DNA of 64,000 nt, taken from assembly GCA_009773165.1 (NCBI GenBank), contig WOUZ01000002.1, positions 124,001 to 188,000 on the forward strand, read 5' to 3'. The position numbers and the translations under genes are program-made. A model generated the notes under the pieces. The model searched no databases and was not told where the DNA came from. It saw nothing but the letters and a program-made list of their open reading frames with translations. Below, one piece after another: positions 1 to 9,106 of the stretch (within the stretch, counting starts at the first letter, position 1; each line of letters begins with the position of its first letter). The stretch is from Bacteroidota bacterium. GTDB lineage: Bacteria; Bacteroidota; Bacteroidia; Bacteroidales; F082.

Positions 1-1405
1 GAGCGCCAAGAACAAAACGCGACTCTTCAGCAGTAAGTTCTTCAGGAACAGGTTCGTAATTGTAAACTTTCGAAAGTGGGGTATAACCACCTATTGCCAA
101 TGGCTCCAGCGAAGGATCGCCCTGATAATGATCGAAATAGCAATGAGTTCCGGGAGTCATTATTACATCATGCCCCATTTTAGCAGCAGCTATTCCGCCT
201 TCTTCTCCTCTCCACGACATGACAGTTGCATTAGGTGCCAGACCACCCTCCAAAATCTCGTCCCAACCAATCAATCTGCGGCCATGATCATTCAGTAAGG
301 CTTCAATACGGTGAATGAAATAGCTTTGTAGTTCATGCTCATCTTTAAGTCCTTCATCTTTAATTCGTTGCTGGCACTTGTCACATTTCTTCCATTCGGT
401 CTTGTCGGCCTCATCGCCACCGATATGGATATATGTTGACGGGAATAAATCCAATACTTCCAGGAGCACATCTTCCAGAAAATTGAAGGTTTCTTCTTTT
501 CCGGCGCAATAAATATGTGTGATCGGCCATACTCCGCCGGGAGGAACTCCCAGATTTTCACCGGTACACGATAATTCGGGATAGGCAGCAAGCACCGACA
601 TTACATGAGCAGGCATTTCGATCTCTGGAATAACGGTGATATTTCGTTCAGCGGCATATGCTACCAGACTGCTGACCTCTTCCTGAGTGTAGAAGCCTCC
701 GTAAGTTGTTTTTGCACCTGCCTTACTTAAAGAGCGATCATTCCAGTGTTTGTCAGATTTATCTTCGCGCCAGGCGCCCACTTCGGTGAGTTTGGGATAT
801 TTTTTTATTTCAATTCTCCATCCCTGATCGTCAACCAAATGCCAGTGAAACACATTCATTTTATGTCGTTCCAACTCATCTATTAATTTGTAAACGAGTG
901 ATATAGGCATAAAATGACGCGAGACATCAAGATGCATCCCTCTGTATGAAAACCGTGGAAAATCAACAATTGTGGCACAGCTAATCTTTGCATCAGTTGT
1001 AGCATCCAGCAATTGCCCGATCGTCTGCAACCCATAGCGGATTCCTGCAGGCGTATTGGCTCTGAGAACCACAAATGTTGGCTGAATATCAAGTTTATAA
1101 CCTTCCATACCCAATTCAAGGTTAAAAGGCTGATTCAATGAAAGCAACACAGAATTCTCAATAGTGCTATTCTTATATCCCAGACTTTCGATTTGCAGAG
1201 CGCTAGTTGCTGACCACGAAGTAGCGGATGCATCTGCCATAGATTTTAGTAATGGACTATCATACAGTAGTTTAGACTTGTTGCTAAACTGAAAAGAACC
1301 ATCTTTGATGCCTACATGAGCAGGGTAGGGGATTAAAGGAAGTTGCGCTGCTGATTGCAAAGCAATGATCAATAAAACAACAACAAGTTTCAGGTCTTTT
1401 TTCAT
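1..1405 (-). CDS. GH20 beta-N-acetylhexosaminidase, partial (3' end outside window)
   Basis: Reading the minus strand from the ATG at 1405 gives an open frame of 468 codons that runs off the window start, so the C-terminus is missing. It begins with a signal peptide (MKKDLKLVVVLLIIALQSAA), then an N-terminal GH20b-like domain and a TIM barrel. The family motif HIGGDE is present; the catalytic Asp-Glu pair is D331-E332. Other family sequences are SYRGMHLDVSRHF and VFHWHLVDDQGWR. GH20 enzymes remove terminal GlcNAc or GalNAc from glycans by substrate-assisted catalysis; the signal peptide puts this one in the periplasm or at the surface. It starts 21 bases after the fucosidase stop codon, so the two are probably co-transcribed. 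Substrate (mucin-type, chitin or other) cannot be told from sequence. Confidence 0.93.
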   Translation of the reverse strand, partial: MKKDLKLVVVLLIIALQSAAQLPLIPYPAHVGIKDGSFQFSNKSKLLYDSPLLKSMADASATSWSATSALQIESLGYKNSTIENSVLLSLNQPFNLELGMEGYKLDIQPTFVVLRANTPAGIRYGLQTIGQLLDATTDAKISCATIVDFPRFSYRGMHLDVSRHFMPISLVYKLIDELERHKMNVFHWHLVDDQGWRIEIKKYPKLTEVGAWREDKSDKHWNDRSLSKAGAKTTYGGFYTQEEVSSLVAYAAERNITVIPEIEMPAHVMSVLAAYPELSCTGENLGVPPGGVWPITHIYCAGKEETFNFLEDVLLEVLDLFPSTYIHIGGDEADKTEWKKCDKCQQRIKDEGLKDEHELQSYFIHRIEALLNDHGRRLIGWDEILEGGLAPNATVMSWRGEEGGIAAAKMGHDVIMTPGTHCYFDHYQGDPSLEPLAIGGYTPLSKVYNYEPVPEELTAEESRFVLGA

Positions 1406-1426
1406 AAATAGGTTGATTTATGTGTG

Positions 1427-3229
1427 TTATAAATAATTCTCGATCTTAAAAGTCCAGGCTGAACAACTTTTCATCTCGCTGAATTTTACTCCTGAGATGT
1501 CTATTTTAAGTTTGTTTTCCTCGTAGGTCCATGGCAGGTATCCATCACGACCGATCAAAGAAATTTTAGTTACAGGCTTTGGGTCAGGCACTTGAAGCTC
1601 AAGATATTGTTCCGGCCATTCAAAAGTAATGGCATAAAGATTGCCTTTGTTTGTTGTAAAAGCGATGTATTGACGCAAAGAAGTGTATTCAGCATTTAAT
1701 CCATTTCCTTTGGTTTGCAGGCTGTCGGAGAATAAATTTTGTTGGGATATAATTTGACGTTCAATAGAGTTACTCTCCCATGACATGGATACCGATGCGT
1801 TTTGGTGTTTTTCATGGTATTCAATTTTGATGGGGTAAAACTTGCCTGCAACGATGTTGACTTTTCTATCCGTTTTTGCTGACTGATCATTGCGCATGGC
1901 TTCGGAGTTGTTATCCTCAGCCGATGTTTCCCATTGATCAAGAACAAGTTTTTCATCCAGATAAATGCGGACGCCGTCATCAGCACTCGCTGAAAAAGTG
2001 ACTTTTTCTGAAATATCAGCTTTTAAGAAACCAGTCCAAGTGGCTGTGAAATTGTCTTCAACAACAGGGTATCCAGGCGTGTTGCGAACCCAGTTGAAAT
2101 TAATTTGCGGATCAATTCGCCGGAGTTTGACAACTTTCTCCTGTCCGTTGGTAAGATATGTGGAAGCTCCATAAATTGCTTCTTTATTGATGGCGATCCA
2201 GCTGCCAAGATCGCGCAGGCGCTCCTGTTGCAGCAATGGAATCTGTCCGTCAGCTCCAGGGCCTACATTGATTATTAATCCACCTCCGTTGGCAACCGTT
2301 CTGACAAAAAGATGGATAAGTTCGGTTGAGGACATATAAGCGGAAAGTTTCTCGTTTCTGTTCAAGCCAAATGACCTGCCCAAACCCCGTACTTCAGCCC
2401 ATGGGCGATCGGTTTTCAATCCGCCTGAGCTGTATTCAGGAGTAAGAAACCCAATATCAGCACCATGGCCCCAGCGATCATTAACAATTGCATCATCACC
2501 AACAAGATGATAATACCATGAGATTAATTCCTTTGCATGCCATTGCTCAGCTGAGTTGAACCATTCGCCATCAGTGAAAAGCAAGTCGGGACGATAAGTT
2601 CCAACGAGCTCTTTGAATTGTGGTATCATATGGTTGTCTACATAGTTTTTAATCGAATCATTGGGATCGGTGTACCAGGCATGTAAGGGATTATTCCATT
2701 CAGGAAGCGAGTAGTAGAGTCCGAGTCGCAAACCTTTTTCTCTGACAGCCTTGCCAAGCTCTCCAACAAGGTCACGTTTCGGGCCAACATCAACGCTGTT
2801 CCACCCTTTTGCATAGTTACTCGGCCACAAGCAATAGCCATCATGGTGCTTCGAAACCAATACGATATATCCTGCTCCTGAACCCTTAAATATTTCTGCC
2901 CATTCATCAGCATCAAAGAGTTCAGCTTTGAAAAGTGGTGCAAAATCGTTGTATTTAAAATCTTCCCCATAATTCTTTTTCATGAAATCGACCCTGTTTT
3001 GAGCGCCAACCTGCAAACCCCGCAAATACCATTCGCCATAGGACTCTGCGCTACCATAGGAAGGAACAGAATACACCCCCCAATGAATAAAAATCCCCAA
3101 TTTTGCATCTTTAAACCATTGTGGATATGGACGCTGACGCAATGCCTCCCAGCTGTCACCAACTTTTTGACTTAACAATGGTGAAAATATACTGAGTAAT
3201 AAGAAACTCAGAATCCAGTTTTTTCTCAT
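1427..3229 (-). CDS. GH29 alpha-L-fucosidase with PA14 domain
   Basis: 600-residue secreted glycosidase that removes alpha-L-fucose from glycans. An open frame continues 48 codons upstream to 3373, but the ATG at 3229 is chosen because it starts a clear signal peptide (MRKNWILSFLLLSIFSPLLS). The GH29 barrel fills roughly residues 25-350 with motifs such as FIHWGVYSVP and SKHHDGYCLWPS. The expected nucleophile is D220 in DLLFTDGEW. After the barrel, at about 375-500, comes a PA14-like segment (TATWTGFLKADISEKVTFSA, ADDGVRIYLDEKLVLDQW), a carbohydrate-binding module in many glycosidases. It then returns to a short beta-rich tail. First gene of a two-gene operon with the GH20 enzyme, divergent from nagX. 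No T9SS tail is evident. Confidence 0.93.
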   Translation of the reverse strand: MRKNWILSFLLLSIFSPLLSQKVGDSWEALRQRPYPQWFKDAKLGIFIHWGVYSVPSYGSAESYGEWYLRGLQVGAQNRVDFMKKNYGEDFKYNDFAPLFKAELFDADEWAEIFKGSGAGYIVLVSKHHDGYCLWPSNYAKGWNSVDVGPKRDLVGELGKAVREKGLRLGLYYSLPEWNNPLHAWYTDPNDSIKNYVDNHMIPQFKELVGTYRPDLLFTDGEWFNSAEQWHAKELISWYYHLVGDDAIVNDRWGHGADIGFLTPEYSSGGLKTDRPWAEVRGLGRSFGLNRNEKLSAYMSSTELIHLFVRTVANGGGLIINVGPGADGQIPLLQQERLRDLGSWIAINKEAIYGASTYLTNGQEKVVKLRRIDPQINFNWVRNTPGYPVVEDNFTATWTGFLKADISEKVTFSASADDGVRIYLDEKLVLDQWETSAEDNNSEAMRNDQSAKTDRKVNIVAGKFYPIKIEYHEKHQNASVSMSWESNSIERQIISQQNLFSDSLQTKGNGLNAEYTSLRQYIAFTTNKGNLYAITFEWPEQYLELQVPDPKPVTKISLIGRDGYLPWTYEENKLKIDISGVKFSEMKSCSAWTFKIENYL

Positions 3230-3358
3230 GGAGATAAAAGTTAAATAATTGATTATTAAGCCAATGATTTCGCTTTGTTTTTCGAAACGATTTCTTTTTT
3301 TATACAGTAAAACTATGAAAAAATTTGATTGGATGTTTTTATTAAATTTTCCCGAGCC

Positions 3359-3396
3359 TAAATGACATGTCATTTACAAGCAATTTTTTGTCATTT
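3359..3396. promoter_or_regulatory. Perfect 18-bp palindrome plus half-site, candidate operator
   Basis: TAAATGACATGTCATTTA (3359-3376) is its own reverse complement. The right half, TGTCATTT, occurs again at 3389-3396, 21 bases downstream, i.e. two helical turns. The block lies between the divergent fucosidase and nagX genes and just upstream of the nagX -7 element, so a dimeric regulator is likely to bind here. Regulator unknown. Confidence 0.5.
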
Positions 3397-3415
3397 CTTT
3401 TGCAAATGATTGATT

Positions 3416-3423
3416 TACATTTG
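3416..3423 (+). promoter_or_regulatory. Promoter -7 element of nagX
   Basis: TACATTTG matches the Bacteroidota -7 consensus TAnnTTTG. The expected -33 TTTG is not at standard spacing (TTTG copies lie 13 and 25 bases upstream), so initiation may depend on a factor bound at the adjacent palindrome. Confidence 0.5.
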
Positions 3424-3465
3424 TACTTTTATTTTCCATAAGATTTGATCGAAACCCTGACAAAA

Positions 3466-4560
3466 ATGAAAGATATTCAACGACTTGTATCCCTTGATGC
3501 CTTGAGAGGATTTACAATTGCAGCGATGATTCTGGTGAACAACCCCGGTAGCTGGGAATTTGTATACTCTCCTTTAAAGCACAAAGACTGGAATGGAATC
3601 AGTCCGACAGACTTGATTTTTCCTTTTTTTGTTTTTATTGTTGGGATTTCGATCGTGCTCGCTTTTTCGAAAAAACTTGAAATGAACACCAATAAAAGCA
3701 CTTTAGTGCGCAAAATAATCTGGAGGTCATTAAAAATTTTTGGAGTGGGTGTTTTTTTAAATCTTTATCCTTCTTTTGATTTTGATTCTCTGCGAATTGC
3801 AGGTGTTTTACAACGTATCGCGCTTGTTTTCCTCATTTGCGGATTGCTTTACTTGTATCTCGATTGGAAAAAACTTTCTGCAATAGGAATTTTTATTCTT
3901 ATAGGATATTGGATATTAATGCTTTATGTTCCAACACCAGGCTATGGATCGGCGATGTTTGAGCCAGGCATCAATATGGCAGCCTGGATTGATTCATTTA
4001 TTTTACCGGGGAAAATGTGGAATGGGAGCTGGGATCCTGAGGGGTTACTGAGTACTTTGCCAGCAATTGCAACCGGAATAAGTGGCATGTTGACAGGGAA
4101 ATTGTTGCAACGTTCAATTCCTGTTTTTGAAAAAGTCAGTTTATTGTACATCACTGGTTTTGTTGCTGCTGTTGTAGGTGTAGTATGGAGCTGGGATTTT
4201 CCCATCAACAAAAATCTTTGGACCAGTTCGTATGTTCTTGTAAGCTCAGGATTAGCCTCTATGACACTCGCAACAATGATCTATTTTATTGATATTAAAA
4301 AACATACGAGATTTTCAAAACCTTTTGTAGTATTTGGATCAAATGCAATATCAGCTTATGTTTTGGCTGGATTGTCAAGTTATTTGTTTTATGGAGTTCC
4401 TTTTTACGGTCAATCACTTTCAGGTCGTTATATGCAGCTTTTCACTTCTATAGGTTTGAATCCCAAGTTTGTAAGCATGACATATGCCATCATCTTTATC
4501 CTATTTATTTATGCAGTGATGCATATACTCTATAAAAAGAGGATATTCATTAAGTTGTAA
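3466..4560 (+). CDS. nagX: NagX/HGSNAT-like transmembrane acyltransferase
   Basis: 364-residue membrane protein of the heparan-alpha-glucosaminide N-acetyltransferase family (DUF1624/DUF5009). The ATG at 3466 is preferred over a TTG seven codons upstream. The start RLVSLDALRGFTIAAMILVN and the segment LKHKDWNGISPTDLIFPFFV are family signatures; the His in LKHKDW matches the residue acetylated in human HGSNAT. About ten hydrophobic segments follow. Family members move acetyl groups across the membrane to amino sugars; in Bacteroidota they often sit in GlcNAc-utilisation loci as NagX. Its position next to the GH20 and GH29 genes supports a role in amino-sugar metabolism, but the acceptor is inferred. 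It converges on the hybrid kinase with a 41-base gap and no visible terminator. Confidence 0.85.
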   Translation: MKDIQRLVSLDALRGFTIAAMILVNNPGSWEFVYSPLKHKDWNGISPTDLIFPFFVFIVGISIVLAFSKKLEMNTNKSTLVRKIIWRSLKIFGVGVFLNLYPSFDFDSLRIAGVLQRIALVFLICGLLYLYLDWKKLSAIGIFILIGYWILMLYVPTPGYGSAMFEPGINMAAWIDSFILPGKMWNGSWDPEGLLSTLPAIATGISGMLTGKLLQRSIPVFEKVSLLYITGFVAAVVGVVWSWDFPINKNLWTSSYVLVSSGLASMTLATMIYFIDIKKHTRFSKPFVVFGSNAISAYVLAGLSSYLFYGVPFYGQSLSGRYMQLFTSIGLNPKFVSMTYAIIFILFIYAVMHILYKKRIFIKL

Positions 4561-4601
4561 TAAATTTCACTTAATCAACGAGATAACGCAGTTAAAACAG
4601 T

Positions 4602-7600
4602 TTAAAGACGTACAAAACGCTGCATCAGTTTAAAGAGTTCATTCTTTGTCATTGGTTTTGCAATGTATTCATTACATCCGGCACGTAAGGCTTTTTCTCT
4701 GTCACCGGCCATCGCATAGGCTGTTTGAGCGATGATTGGGATGTTAATATTGAATTTTCGGATGTTCGTGGCTGTTTCATAACCATTCATCACTGGCATT
4801 TTTAAGTCGAGCAAAACAATATCAATAGAATTATTTTCCTGAAGGATGCGAATAGTTTCGTTACCATTGTGAGCCCGAATGGTTTGGATGTTTTCCTTTT
4901 GAAGTATTTTATCGAAAAGCATGAAGCTTACATCATCATCCTCAGCAATCAGAACGCAGATATTAGGCAGACTCAGAGAATTAACTGATTCCTTTACAGG
5001 AAATTGTGCTTTGCTCTTTGCTAAATTGTAAGGAATTGAGAAACGAAAAACAGAGCCTTCTCCAACTTTTGATTCGACCCAGATATGTCCGTTGAGCATC
5101 TCAACATAAGCTTTAACAATGGAGAGTCCTAACCCTGAGCCTTCATGAGCCCGTGTGATATTGAGGTCGGCTTGCACAAAACGTTCAAAAATTGCTTCAC
5201 ATCTGTCGGCAGGAATTCCAACACCTGTGTCGTTTACAAAAAATACCAAACGATCGTTTTCGAGGTAGTTACCAAAAGTTATTTGACCTTTTAAAGTAAA
5301 CTTAAGTGCGTTATTGAGCAGGTTGCTGATTATTGCTTCAAGTTTGTGCTTGTCGGTCTCAATTATTGCTTCGTAGGATGTAAGGTGTTGAGCAAGAATT
5401 AATTTAACATTTCTTTCATGAGCTTGGTGAGCAAAGAATTCTTTGAAATAGTGTAAGATATCTTCACTGTTTACATCGGCTATCCGGAGTTTTTCTTCAC
5501 CGGCTTCAATTTTCGAAATTTCGATGATGTCGTTGATTGTATTCAATAGTCTTCTGCCACTTTTTTCAACGATACCTATGTATCTGTTTTTTTCAGCATG
5601 ACTTAAATTTGGTTCTTTTAACAAGTCGACAAAGCCGAGGATACCATTCATAGGTGTCCTGATTTCGTGCGACATATTTTGCAAGAATGCTGTTTTAAGT
5701 TTGTCAGCAGCAACGGCTTTTTCTTTGGCATTCAATAGTTGTTGTTCATTTTTAAGTCGTTCATTAACATTTACAATCAATTGAGCATACACCTCAAGAA
5801 GCTGAAGTTCGTAAGAGTCAAATCGTTTTGCTTGTTTTACAGAATCGAAGCCGATAAAACCCAGGCATTGATCAGAACCGTTGAGCGGAATCGTAAGTAA
5901 ACTTTTGATATCCTGTGATTTTAGCAATTCTTGTAGCGGCCCTGGCTGAAGTAATTCTGTTGATTCTATTTGAACATATTCTCCTCTTTGATGTGCTTCT
6001 AATTGCTCCATAAATTCTTCAAACGGAATTATAGGATAAACATTAATAAAGGGTTCGATACCAATACCGCACCATTCTTTTGAGTAAATCCCAACTTTTT
6101 CCTTGTAATCATATTCAAAAATGTAGGCGCGGTCAGCACCAACAAAATCACCAATTCTTGCTAAAGATTTCAAGAGACCGGTTTCAAGTTCATTCAGGGG
6201 TAAATTAATAAAATCAGTAGAAAGTTCAACAAGTATTTTCCGAAGGTCGGCCTGATATTTTAATTGTTTTTCAGCTGTCGTTTTTTCGGTTATATCACGG
6301 CCATAGAATGACGCTCCGGTTACAACACCTTCAATTACAATAGGATGCATTGCAACTTCAATAAAGATTGACCGATCCGGCATTTGTATTTCGTCAACAA
6401 ACGAAAAGTGTTCATTTTTAAAGACACGGTCATATCTGCCTTTCCAAAGAGGGCGTAAAAATTCGGGTAAGGCATCAAGAATATTGACTCCTTTTTTAAG
6501 AGTTGTTCCAAAATTTGCATAAAATGACTTTGCAAATACTTCATTCACAATGTTGATCTCATAATTAGTGTTTATTGACCAAACACTATCCATAGAGTTT
6601 TCGACTATTGCCTGCAAGTTGACTTCCCTTTCAACCAGTGCTATACGCGCATTCTTTTGTTCAGTGATATCTACAGCAACTCCTTCGAGCCATCCTTTTT
6701 CTTTAAAGACTCTGGCAGAAAAACTAATCCAAAAGATGGATTTGTCTCTTCTGTAGAAGCGTGCCTCATAATTCTGAACAAAACCTTTTTTCTCAATTTC
6801 AAGCAGCATTAGTTCTCTAACACCTTCATCTACATAGTTTTCTGAGGTTTTATATTCATTGGTAAAATCTTCAATCAAGTCGTAACCACACATATGTGCC
6901 AGCTGTTCGTTGCAGGCAACAATTTTACCATCACTGATGTGATTTCTGAAAAGGCCAACCTGAGCGTTTTGAAAAAGATTACGGTAGGTTTCTTCACTTT
7001 CACTGACTTTTAATTCAGCTATTTTTCTATCGGTGATATTCTGATCCAGTGAATACAATATTGCTTCCTTGTCCGATACTTCAACAAACGAATGACTTGT
7101 AAGAACAATTATTTTACTGCCATCCTTTCGTTTCAATTCCATCTCATTTTCAGCAATAGGTTTTTGGTTCTGAAACATAATTGCAATTTCTTCTCTAACT
7201 GCCATTTTCAGGTGGTCTGGTATGATAAGATCACAAATATGACGTCCGATCGCCTCCTCAGCTGTATAACCATAAAAGCGGGATGAAGCATTGTTCCAAT
7301 ATTTTACAATGCCATCTTTATTCAGGCCCTGCACGGCAACACTTGGGATTTCCTTGAATAATTTTTGCAGACGTTCTTCGCTTTCTTTCAGGCTTAATTC
7401 ATCTGCTTTCTGTTCTTCTTCATTAGAAACAGCAAAGCCAATCAGTTTAAAAAAGTCAATATCACTTTCAGATGGTTTAAAATTATATTGATACACAATG
7501 CACAATGATCCAATGGTTTGATTCTGATATTTAACAGGAACACCTATGTACGAAAGGAGTTGATATGCTGCAACGTTGGGATCGGATTGAAGATAAGGTG

Positions 7601-9080
7601 TTTGGTTTAAGTTGTTGAGGATTTTGACCTGATCATTATTTTGTTTGATAACATCATAACATATATGACCATCAGGTTTATCAACGGGATTGAATCCGGG
7701 AGGAGTATTCCATTGTCCCAACGAGCATAATTGTCCATCTTCAAGCTTATTGTATAAGGCACAAGCGGCTTCAAAAACTTCGCCTGCAAGAGCAACCAGG
7801 CTGTTTATGTTTTGATCGCGGTCGTTGCCAAATGCTAAAAGACAACGTGCTAGTTTAGTCATTCGCTGTTCGGCTTGTTTGCGTTCAGTTATATCAGTTG
7901 TTATTCCGCAAACTCCTGTAATTAAATCGTTTTTATCTTTTAGTGGAAACTTTACATTGAGAAAAATTTTCTTTATAGGGCCGTTATTTATGAAGCTTTC
8001 AGATTCGAATGTAATTCCTTTTTCAAAAACGATCATATCATCAGCAACAAATTGTCGTGCAATATCTTCAGAAAACAGTTCGTGATCATTTTTGCCCAAA
8101 GCATTCGATCGTTGCATTCCTGTAACTTCTTCCCACTTATTATTAACAAGAAGATAAGCACCTTCAGTGTTTTTGGCATAAATGATCGACCCGCTATTTT
8201 CGATCAGGCCGTCTTTAAAGTTTATGTTTTCAATAAGTTGCGACTCTGTTTTCTTTAGTTCAGTCAGATCGCGGGAAGTCGCAATAAGAACGTCATTGCC
8301 AAAATATTTACCTTTGTTTACAATGACTTCCTTTGGGAAAGCTTCACCATTTTTGCGGCGTCCCCAAAATTCGAACTGTTTTGTGATCCCTGTTTTAAAG
8401 GTTTCATCGAGCATAGTTGAAATGGCAACACCATCATTCATCCCGGGAGCAGAAATGTCAAATGGTTTCTTTCCAACAAGCTCCTCTCTGCTGTAACCAT
8501 ACATTTTTTCAGCACCTTTATTAACTTCAATAAAGGTAAAATCTGTATCAAGAATATAAATGGCTTCTGTTAAGGTGTTGAAAATATCAACATAAGTTTG
8601 TTTGGTTTGTTGAAGCTGTCTTTCTGTTTTTTTAATGTCCGAAATATCTCTGATTACTCCTAAGAATCCTTGAAGTTTATCGTGTGTATCCCGTAGAAAA
8701 GAAATATGAATCGAAACGTCTATGAGGTTTCCATCTGCTTTATACAATTCTGCTTCAACAATTCGTGATCTGTTTTTGTCAGTATCAGGTAGCATTTCAT
8801 TTTGCAGCTCTTCTACAAGAAGTTGCCTAAAATGGTCTAAAGTTGCTTTGGGATGTTTTTCTTCAAGCTTCTTTTTTTTATGTTCTTCTACCGTTTCTCC
8901 TGTAAGTCGTTGAATAACAGGGCTTATATATACAATATTAAACGATAAATCCATTGTAAAAACAACATCAGAAACATTCTCTGTGAGGCGTTTATAATTC
9001 CTCAGAGTATCAAGTTCATGCTGAGTCTTCTGTAGTGCTTCAATCAACTCTTCATGTGAGAATAAATGATATGCTTCCAT
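4602..9080 (-). CDS. Giant soluble hybrid histidine kinase (6 PAS, 2 GAF, HisKA, HATPase, receiver)
   Basis: 1492 residues, no membrane segment. Order seen: three PAS domains (about 25-400, each ending in a PAC motif such as GVIRDISDIKKTE or GITTDITERKQAE), GAF 1 (about 405-560), three more PAS domains (570-950), GAF 2 (955-1110), HisKA with the phospho-accepting H1138 in NMSHEIRTPMNG, a HATPase with NDTGVGIP and GSGLGLSIVK, and a C-terminal receiver with D1425 in VLLDLKMPVMNG. No DNA-binding or enzymatic output domain is present, so signal must pass to another protein through a His phosphotransfer step or through receiver contacts. It starts 26 bases after the 7TM kinase and is presumably translated from the same mRNA. 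The stacked PAS/GAF domains suggest several inputs; ligands cannot be predicted. Confidence 0.93.
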   Translation of the reverse strand: MEAYHLFSHEELIEALQKTQHELDTLRNYKRLTENVSDVVFTMDLSFNIVYISPVIQRLTGETVEEHKKKKLEEKHPKATLDHFRQLLVEELQNEMLPDTDKNRSRIVEAELYKADGNLIDVSIHISFLRDTHDKLQGFLGVIRDISDIKKTERQLQQTKQTYVDIFNTLTEAIYILDTDFTFIEVNKGAEKMYGYSREELVGKKPFDISAPGMNDGVAISTMLDETFKTGITKQFEFWGRRKNGEAFPKEVIVNKGKYFGNDVLIATSRDLTELKKTESQLIENINFKDGLIENSGSIIYAKNTEGAYLLVNNKWEEVTGMQRSNALGKNDHELFSEDIARQFVADDMIVFEKGITFESESFINNGPIKKIFLNVKFPLKDKNDLITGVCGITTDITERKQAEQRMTKLARCLLAFGNDRDQNINSLVALAGEVFEAACALYNKLEDGQLCSLGQWNTPPGFNPVDKPDGHICYDVIKQNNDQVKILNNLNQTPYLQSDPNVAAYQLLSYIGVPVKYQNQTIGSLCIVYQYNFKPSESDIDFFKLIGFAVSNEEEQKADELSLKESEERLQKLFKEIPSVAVQGLNKDGIVKYWNNASSRFYGYTAEEAIGRHICDLIIPDHLKMAVREEIAIMFQNQKPIAENEMELKRKDGSKIIVLTSHSFVEVSDKEAILYSLDQNITDRKIAELKVSESEETYRNLFQNAQVGLFRNHISDGKIVACNEQLAHMCGYDLIEDFTNEYKTSENYVDEGVRELMLLEIEKKGFVQNYEARFYRRDKSIFWISFSARVFKEKGWLEGVAVDITEQKNARIALVEREVNLQAIVENSMDSVWSINTNYEINIVNEVFAKSFYANFGTTLKKGVNILDALPEFLRPLWKGRYDRVFKNEHFSFVDEIQMPDRSIFIEVAMHPIVIEGVVTGASFYGRDITEKTTAEKQLKYQADLRKILVELSTDFINLPLNELETGLLKSLARIGDFVGADRAYIFEYDYKEKVGIYSKEWCGIGIEPFINVYPIIPFEEFMEQLEAHQRGEYVQIESTELLQPGPLQELLKSQDIKSLLTIPLNGSDQCLGFIGFDSVKQAKRFDSYELQLLEVYAQLIVNVNERLKNEQQLLNAKEKAVAADKLKTAFLQNMSHEIRTPMNGILGFVDLLKEPNLSHAEKNRYIGIVEKSGRRLLNTINDIIEISKIEAGEEKLRIADVNSEDILHYFKEFFAHQAHERNVKLILAQHLTSYEAIIETDKHKLEAIISNLLNNALKFTLKGQITFGNYLENDRLVFFVNDTGVGIPADRCEAIFERFVQADLNITRAHEGSGLGLSIVKAYVEMLNGHIWVESKVGEGSVFRFSIPYNLAKSKAQFPVKESVNSLSLPNICVLIAEDDDVSFMLFDKILQKENIQTIRAHNGNETIRILQENNSIDIVLLDLKMPVMNGYETATNIRKFNINIPIIAQTAYAMAGDREKALRAGCNEYIAKPMTKNELFKLMQRFVRL

Positions 9081-9106
9081 AACGAATAGTGATTTGCTGA
9101 TGAATT

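Noticed and set aside
3230-3373. 48-codon N-terminal extension of the fucosidase
   Set aside because: It precedes a good signal peptide starting at 3229, is not family-like, and runs through the intergenic control region.
7092-8913. Several plus-strand open frames of 60-100 codons inside the giant kinase gene
   Set aside because: They lie opposite a well-supported domain-rich protein and show no recognisable family; they are shadows of its codon usage.
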